Assembly (NCBI GenBank): GCA_012862575.1
Contig: BLSF01000060.1
Span: 205,136-269,135, forward strand
Direction of reading: 5' to 3'
DNA length: 64,000 nucleotides
From: Parietichytrium sp. I65-24A
Taxonomy: Eukaryota; Sar; Bigyra; Thraustochytrida; Thraustochytriidae
How positions within the stretch are numbered: position 1 is the first letter of the stretch; every line of letters starts with the position of its first letter. The notes beneath the pieces are model-generated. The model ran no database searches, was not told the DNA's origin, and saw nothing but the letters and a program-made list of their open reading frames with translations. Position numbers and translations under genes: made by a program. Positions 58,264-64,000 of the stretch are shown piece after piece.

Positions 58264-58955
58264 AAAGCGAAAAGTGAAGGTGCGAGCGTAGATGCCTAAG
58301 GGAGGAGGGACGGGAGCACGGTAATTATTTTGTTCTGAACGGGAAAGCGCATGAGGAAGAATATTAGACGTGAAGATACGGCAGGTCTCAAATGGCTTTC
58401 CTAGCTCGCGCGGCGAAGAGTCCCATTTCTGTGCGGAACTCTTTACGTGTGGTAATGTTGAAAACTGAAGGCTTGTAGGCTTGTCCACGTCTGGGTCTTG
58501 GCAGAGCAATCGTACTGGCGCAAACGCCTTCTCGTTCATCTCTGTTGCGCTCTGATTCTGCTAGTATGCCTCCTCAATGTGACAGAGTTTACACTATACA
58601 GACTCCGTTCGCCCATGTCATTATGAATACCTTTTCGAGTTTTTCTCTTTTTTCTTCTTTTTCTTTTGTACGAGAAGAATGGTCGTTCGGCTTTACAAAA
58701 AATGACGAGGATAGATGGAGAGAGAGAGAGAGAGAAAACAAGAAATCTTGAATCCATTTGCTTTTCAAATTGTGCGTCTACAGGTGATTTTTCAGGTTCT
58801 TTTCCTATCTTGCAAGCTGTAAAGACTTCGTATGTCGAGAAGATGCATCTCCTCGAATCCCAGAACGTAATTGACAATCACAATAGATACAATGTACGCG
58901 CAGAGTCAGAATCTTGCAAGAGGCTAAAGTCCCGTTCTCCTGCTGCCCGACTGTT
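58264..58955. other. Convergent intergenic region
   Basis: 3' flanks of GT77-like copy B and the Mic12-like gene. It begins with an in-frame remnant of the Lys/Glu/Ala repeat after the copy B stop. A GA microsatellite lies at about 58715-58735. No gene is recognised. Confidence 0.5.
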
Positions 58956-59300
58956 CTACTGACTGGCCGACTCAGACGAAGGCGAGCTTACAGGTTGGCT
59001 CAGGTAAGGGTTTCTCAGAGAGCTCAAAAATTTACTGTACACCCACCTGATGGAGGAATTCCAATTCTCGCGGAAAGACTCGGCCGCTTTGTTACGGTAC
59101 ATTTCCAGCCCAGACGCGTCCACGGTGTGCACCACTGCGGAGTCCTGCACTGGTGGCGGAGCGTCAGGGTTAATTTCGTGTCTTAGTGCCCCAAGCGCTG
59201 CGTCCAGGCGGTGCAGATTGGACGTCGCGTACACGTACATCCCCAAATACGCCGCTCCCCCGCTGGCGGCGCCCCAGAACAATGGCTTAACGCGTCCCAT
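58956..59300 (-). CDS. Small single-pass protein, possible MICOS subunit Mic12-like
   Basis: A 114-residue protein. MGRVKPLFWGAASGGAAYLGMYVY is a short basic start plus a glycine-rich membrane helix. A helical stretch follows (NLHRLDAALGALRHEINPDA). Near the C-terminus the segment NKAAESFRENWNSSIRWVYSKF resembles the ESxxxxWNxxIRxxVxWVYS motif of fungal Mic12/Aim5, a small inner-membrane MICOS subunit at mitochondrial crista junctions. Size and topology also agree. The similarity is by eye over about 20 residues, so the assignment is tentative. The last 16 residues (after SQP) may include an unspliced intron beginning GTAAG. The ATG is at 59298-59300. Confidence 0.5.
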   Translation of the reverse strand: MGRVKPLFWGAASGGAAYLGMYVYATSNLHRLDAALGALRHEINPDAPPPVQDSAVVHTVDASGLEMYRNKAAESFRENWNSSIRWVYSKFLSSLRNPYLSQPVSSPSSESASQ

Positions 59301-60218
59301 TCTCTTTCGCTCTTGCCTTTCTTACTATCCTACCGCAACGTTTCGCCCGCTTCCCACTTTCCACTTTCCACTTCCTACTCTCAGGACGCACCACGGGGAT
59401 CCGAACCTTCGCTTCGTATTCTGCACGTGCACGTCTGTCTGTCTATGTCTCGCGAGAGACTCGTTCTGCGAGTACCCACTCTTAATATCCCCACTATAAA
59501 CAGCTCACCACACTTCACTATCTACCGTTACCGTACGGTGTCCGCGCACTCTTTCCCACCGTCAATCAACGCGCACCGCAAAAACCAATCTTCAAGCCTC
59601 ACTCCTTCCTACAAGACCACGCGTCTTCACGGTGTCCAACACTATCTACGTTCTCCGAGTCTGGTACTAGAATCGCGTGGTGCAGTGCCTCGGCCGTGGA
59701 TAGAGGTTTAATTAACCGAAATGGTAATACACAGAGGAAGAAGATAAGAAGAAAACAGAGAAAACAAAAGAAAACCAATTCTCTCTCTCTCTGTTTGTTC
59801 ATGTTCATTGAAACGAGCGGTGCTCTGCGTTTTTTTTGGAGAAGCACAAAAGGTGCACAGCGCATGCCCGCTCCCCGCGCAAAGAGAAAGTACATGTATA
59901 TATATCATTGTTATATACACGCAAGTAGTTCCTACGGCCGCTTGCGATTCGAGAGCTACGAGAGCAACAAGAGATAAGAGAGCTACGAGAGATAGAGATA
60001 GGAGAGATAGGAGCGGCAGAACAGATACGACCAAGCACTTTGGGACGGGCGAGATCGGAAGGACGCAAAGTGTCCGCGGCGTTTTCACAGTGTTCTCGCA
60101 CAACATCGCCTGCGCCTCCTTGGCGGTCTATGTACTCACTCTCTGGAGCAAGAGGGAGAAAGGTCGAGCGTTAGAGTTGTCTCTTCATTCATTCGTTTTT
60201 AGTTTTTAGTGCGCGGAA
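59301..60218. other. Divergent intergenic region
   Basis: Promoters for the Mic12-like gene and VPS36. The stretch includes CTTTCCACTTTCCAC repeats near 59358-59372, an AT-rich block, and GAGATAAGAGAGC-like repeats near 59965-60010. No coding region is supported. Confidence 0.5.
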
Positions 60219-61385
60219 ATGGACTTGCTGGAAGCTGGTGCTCTGACTGCGGGGGGACGCGCGGCTCTTGCTGATGGCGAGACGCAGGTGTTTGGAGCGA
60301 GCAACGTCTGGCTTCAAGATCGCAACAAACAGCCGGTGGTGGCAAGCCGCGGGCAAGCCGCGGTGACTACTCACTGTGTATGGTGGTGGAACACGGACGG
60401 AGGCGCCGGGGCTTCGGCGCTGCGGCTTCCTTTGGCCAGGGTACTAAAGGTGGAAGCGCACAAAAGTCTGTTTCGCAGGGAACCGCGCATTGACTTTTTC
60501 TTTGCCAAGGATCCTTCGGCGCCGCTGCTACGCCTGGTGTTTTCTGGGAGTGAGTGCAGCGAGTTTTTCCAGCGCTTGCAGACGAGCATCGAACGGGAAG
60601 GCTGGAAGCAAGCTGCGGCTGTGGTCAAGCGGGAGGAAGGTTTCAACACACAATTTGCCGGAATTGGTGGCATCATGCGTAGGCAAGAGCAGGAGCGTGA
60701 ACAGACTCAGAACTTGACGTCCGAGGCATTTGCGGATCTCGAAAAGCTCATGCGTTCTGCGTCTGAAATTGTGAGCCTTGCTGAAAGATTCTCAAGTGCT
60801 GTGCGCCAGCAGCAAGAAAAATCCGGGGGAGATAAGGAGGAGCAGCAAGAGTTTTTCTCGCTCCTCAACGACATGGGTATCGCAAATCCGGCCACAAAAC
60901 GAGCCTGTGGGTCGAGGTATCATGAAGAACTTGCCAGGGAACTCTGTGACTTTTTGCAAGCGCACATGAAACGTCACAGCAAGTCCGGTGTTATGGCTCT
61001 TACCGATCTTTTTTGCCTTGTAAATCGCGCACGCGGGACAGAGTTGATCTCCCCGAATGACCTTTACCAGGCGTGCAGTCAGATGGACAGCCTGAATCTT
61101 GGATATTCGCTGAAGAAATTCGAGAGTGGAGTATGTGTCCTCCAACCCAAGGCAATGAGTGATGCCTCGGCCGCGGAAACAATTGTCAAATTCCTTGACA
61201 GACACGAGAAGGAGACTGGAACGGCTTTCTTGACTGCCATCCTCGTCGCACAAGAGCTTTCACTTTCGCTTCAATTGGCCATGGAGCAGCTTAAGGTAGC
61301 TGAAAATCAGGGGCTGTTGTGTCGCGACGAAACATTGCATGGCGTTGCATTTTACCGTAATCTATTTGCCGACGTGCAGCTGTAA
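60219..61385 (+). CDS. VPS36: ESCRT-II subunit Vps36
   Basis: A 388-residue protein. Residues about 1-130 form a GLUE/PH-like domain: LTAGGRAALADGETQVF, VVTTHCVWWWN-type strand, LPLARVLKVEAHKSLFRREP, then RLVFSGSECSEFFQRL. No zinc-finger insertion is present. Residues about 165-388 are the EAP30 winged-helix region, with ELARELCDFLQAHMKRHSKS, GVMALTDLFCLVNRARGTEL, ISPNDLYQACSQMDSLNL and TAFLTAILVAQELSLSLQLA. ESCRT-II works on endosomes in sorting ubiquitinated membrane proteins to multivesicular bodies, and Vps36 supplies lipid and ubiquitin binding. The ATG is at 60219, and the length is normal. Confidence 0.94.
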   Translation: MDLLEAGALTAGGRAALADGETQVFGASNVWLQDRNKQPVVASRGQAAVTTHCVWWWNTDGGAGASALRLPLARVLKVEAHKSLFRREPRIDFFFAKDPSAPLLRLVFSGSECSEFFQRLQTSIEREGWKQAAAVVKREEGFNTQFAGIGGIMRRQEQEREQTQNLTSEAFADLEKLMRSASEIVSLAERFSSAVRQQQEKSGGDKEEQQEFFSLLNDMGIANPATKRACGSRYHEELARELCDFLQAHMKRHSKSGVMALTDLFCLVNRARGTELISPNDLYQACSQMDSLNLGYSLKKFESGVCVLQPKAMSDASAAETIVKFLDRHEKETGTAFLTAILVAQELSLSLQLAMEQLKVAENQGLLCRDETLHGVAFYRNLFADVQL

Positions 61386-61737
61386 ACATTTAGCCCACAC
61401 TAAACTTGTTCAACTATGTTTTTGTCGTAGGATAGACCCAAGCGTCTCCAATCACCCATCAACCAGAAGGATCAAGAGGCGTTGTTTTAAGCTTTCGTTC
61501 ATTCGGCTTTATCCAGGGGCGAAAAAGGAGGATGCTGAAGAAAACCTGAGCAAGATCTTTTCATTCAAGAGCGCACACTATAAAATCAAGTCGTTTGAGT
61601 ATCCTTCCCAGGAAGCCCAACGAGCAGTTGCCGTGTTGATTAACAAAGTTCCCTCCCTGTACGTACGCACATTTCGGGAGAAGCAGGGATACACCACAGA
61701 ATCATGCAGATGAATGACGGACAGAAACGTCTCTTCT
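61386..61737. other. Convergent intergenic region with an unexplained open frame
   Basis: The stretch between VPS36 and TBCB is open in one plus frame to 61713 and has protein-like composition (PGAKKEDAEENLSKIFSFK, QEAQRAVAVLINKVPSLYVR). No start of its own is convincing and no family is recognised, so I do not call it a gene. Confidence 0.35.
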
Positions 61738-62430
61738 TCATAGCTCTTCTCTGTCGGACGGAGCCATGTCCGAGTAAGTCATTTTTCGGATAGCAAAAGG
61801 GCGTAATAAGACGCCGTGGCCATCGGCACAGTCAAAAAGCTTCTTGCCCTTTACCGTTCCATCGTTCTTGCCCTTTTGTTCATCCAGTTCAACGCCAATA
61901 AAGAAACCCGGGGCCGCAGCTGCACATTTGCCAATATAGCGGACCGTGCCTTTCAGCCCCCCTTTAAGGGTGACAACACGATCGCCATCGTCAAACTCCG
62001 CGGCTTCGCTCATGCCAGTCGTGCCAGTTGGTGCTGGCTGGCTGTTCCCGCGCTCTATCCGCTTTGTATTTCTAAAATCCGTAAAGTCCTTTCTCCCATG
62101 AGCGGCCTCATACTTTGGCACAGTCTCGTCGAACAGAGCCGTCGAGGCTGCAATGCTTTGAGAGTCTGTGTCCACAATATGTAACTGCCATCCGCCTTGC
62201 TCAGCTTCCGGCGGAAACAATTGTGCCAATGGTACGCCATCGTCGTCAAGCAGCCTGACCCTTCTCCCTACACTATCGACGAGGTATAGCTCCATGCTCT
62301 TTCTCTCGGTGCCCGTGCGGCGATAAAGATTCTCCTTTACGTCCCCAACGCTCTTGTCCGCCGCGAATGTGAGCTCCGGCATACGCATCTCCAAATTCGT
62401 GTGAAACACGTCCACACGGAGACCCGCCAT
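61738..62430 (-). CDS. TBCB: Tubulin-folding cofactor B
   Basis: A 230-residue protein from the ATG at 62428-62430. The N-terminal ubiquitin-like domain (about 1-85) begins MAGLRVDVFHTNLEMRMPEL and includes YRRTGTERKSMELYLVDSVG. A linker follows, and then a CAP-Gly domain (about 150-225) with VTLKGGLKGTVRYIGKCAAA, FFIGVELDEQ and the tubulin-contacting GKNDG at residues 187-191. This two-domain order is specific to cofactor B, which binds alpha-tubulin after chaperonin folding and hands it to cofactor E. The frame extends upstream only to a GTG, so the ATG is preferred. It ends DREEL, close to the acidic end seen in the family. Confidence 0.95.
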   Translation of the reverse strand: MAGLRVDVFHTNLEMRMPELTFAADKSVGDVKENLYRRTGTERKSMELYLVDSVGRRVRLLDDDGVPLAQLFPPEAEQGGWQLHIVDTDSQSIAASTALFDETVPKYEAAHGRKDFTDFRNTKRIERGNSQPAPTGTTGMSEAAEFDDGDRVVTLKGGLKGTVRYIGKCAAAAPGFFIGVELDEQKGKNDGTVKGKKLFDCADGHGVLLRPFAIRKMTYSDMAPSDREEL

Positions 62431-64000
62431 ACTTGCCGCCCACTCCGTCCGGTGCCTTCCGACGCTTATTCGCTCTCTGCGACGCCGAAGCCCTCTTTCC
62501 TGCTCACGCCGACCCTCCTTCTTGATCACCACGCTCGCCCGTCCGGTGAGTCCGGTGAGTCCGGTGACGGTTTAGAAAAGAAAACAGCCTTCACATTCAG
62601 ATGGGCTCCTACAGTCTCTGTGAACTAGCCAGCGTCGGGGAGTCTCGTAGGACGTGGGCAGGAAGTTATACTGCAGGTACCCCAGTATAGTGCGTGCAGT
62701 CACTCACCCTCGCATCTGATTCATCTGAACTGATGCGAGAATGGTGCCTGCGTTCACTGTTGGCTTTTCATTTGTGAAAGAGTGAAAGAGTGCCTCAAGC
62801 CAGGGTCAGGAGCGTCGGGAATCCGGAGCGAGCATTGGGGCTGGGCATGTGGTCCCAGGTGCGTGCGTGATCGTGGTGACTGGGCTGCGCTTGTTTCAGG
62901 GAATGTTGAATGGACTCGCGTCTCAATGCTTTTGCGAGCTTTGTAGTTGCAGTTGTAAGTTCATTCCAATTTATACGTCATAATTGCGCGAGCTAGTCAT
63001 GGGTCTTTTGGCTCTTGAGGCTCGAAAATGGACGCTCGACTCCTCGTGCTGACAGGACCTGACCGGGCACGTTATGAGGCCACTTATTGTGGACTGTGAA
63101 AAAAAATCGCAACGGAAGAGGTTTACGTTGATTCATTTTTGAGCCGGTATCGCTTGAATGAGGAAACAAGAACGAGAAACTGGATGGCATCTGTACATGC
63201 GAGTCAGGGCCGGTCTTGACATACTACTCACTGCTTGAATTGTCGAAAGCTCAACAAAACAAGAAGCACTCGTTGCACAACACTAAAAGCCTTGAGAACG
63301 CGTGTCTTCAAGTCCATTCAGCTATGCAATGCCCGAGAGAGAACATCAGCTCGAATCCAAAAGGCCCTTTGGAAAACCTGCGCGTTTGCCGCTGTGTACT
63401 GTACCAACGAATGACAGGAGTGAAAGACAGATAGACGACGCACATACCATCATAGCACATCTCCGTCACGAGGCTGCCGCTCTTCACGGTAGCGATCCCA
63501 GTGGGGAGAAACGTCGATGGTACCGAATAGTGGTTGTTTAAACAGAGCGGCGTTCTTTCAAGAACAGCAACATCTGCGCTCGCAAAACAGATCTAACTAG
63601 AGTATGCTTCTCAGTTTCAAATTCTGAATTCTGATTTGTGAATTCTGATTTGTGTAAGCGCACTCGTCAAGTCAGAAAGCTCTTCTTCGTGGCCCAGTGA
63701 ACCATTACCTAGTACTGCATATTACTGCGATTGACTGCCAACTTCGCTGGTTCGAAACATTCATCGTGACCCTGGGCGATTTTCTTTTACCACTCCTATA
63801 TTATCGTCTGGCAGAACCTTATGGGTGAAGAATTGCCTACGAATTAACACGGAATTTCTGTAAGATCGGTACCTTGACATAAGCATATTTTTCTTCAGAT
63901 ATTACAAGAACTGGTCGGTTCGATCTTGCAATGCAAGAACCGGTAGTGACTACATGTGACTACAATGAAACGTAAGCGGGCGGGCCGCCCGCAACCAGAC
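62431..64000. other. Intergenic region to the window end
   Basis: The TBCB promoter (with a GGTGAGTCC triplet repeat near 62545-62565) is followed by about 1.4 kb without any recognisable gene. TGAATTCTGATTTG direct repeats occur near 63625-63654. The window ends in a G/C-rich palindromic stretch (GCGGGCGGGCCGCCCGC, about 63976-63992). Confidence 0.5.

Overview
This is a nuclear-type eukaryotic window. It carries about 27 protein genes on both strands, with eukaryote-only families (coatomer gamma, Vps36, tubulin cofactor B, Dcp1, RNase P subunit Rpp29/Pop4, Slx9, TCTP, Dbp9/DDX56) and long AT-richer spacers. Genes are nearly intronless: only three introns can be placed, all with GT..AG ends and 87-132 bp long. 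A protein with the HCF101 domain order (MIP18-like, P-loop ATPase, DUF971) and an Arg/Ser-rich N-terminus implies a plastid. Two GT77-type glycosyltransferases suggest a walled or matrix-secreting photosynthetic cell. My inference is a unicellular red alga of the Porphyridium kind; no rRNA or organelle marker is present to prove it. I found no tRNA, rRNA or CRISPR array.

Layout. 1-11 kb: TCTP (-), a KdsD-like SIS-domain sugar-phosphate isomerase (-) head-to-head with a YvcK/CofD-like protein (+), a possibly lipid-anchored SAM plus FHA-like protein (+), and HCF101 (+). 11-24 kb: transaldolase (-), Dbp9/DDX56 helicase (-), a coiled-coil protein (+), coatomer gamma (-), and a JmjC protein with a signal peptide (-). 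27-39 kb: a large unrecognised disordered protein (+), an ORF with an internal duplication followed by a poly(A) tract (+), a CorA/MRS2 magnesium transporter (+), Dcp1 (-), Rpp29/Pop4 (+), Slx9 (+) and an ankyrin protein (-). 41-51 kb: two small secreted-peptide precursors flanking a histidine acid phosphatase, an NRF-6-type membrane acyltransferase (+), and a protein whose single globular domain is flanked by SUMO-consensus motifs (-). 53-62 kb: a tandem pair of GT77-like genes with a broken gene between them, a Mic12-like mitochondrial protein (-), Vps36 (+) and tubulin cofactor B (-).

The genes do not form an operon-like pathway. Most are housekeeping genes placed independently. The most interesting accessory content is: (1) a secreted repeat-peptide precursor at 44270-44566 (four 15-residue units) that shares its leader motif with a second small secreted protein 2.4 kb away; (2) the GT77 pair, with a 380-bp perfectly identical block pointing to gene conversion; (3) the frameshifted gene between those two; and (4) short motifs scattered through the intergenic DNA.
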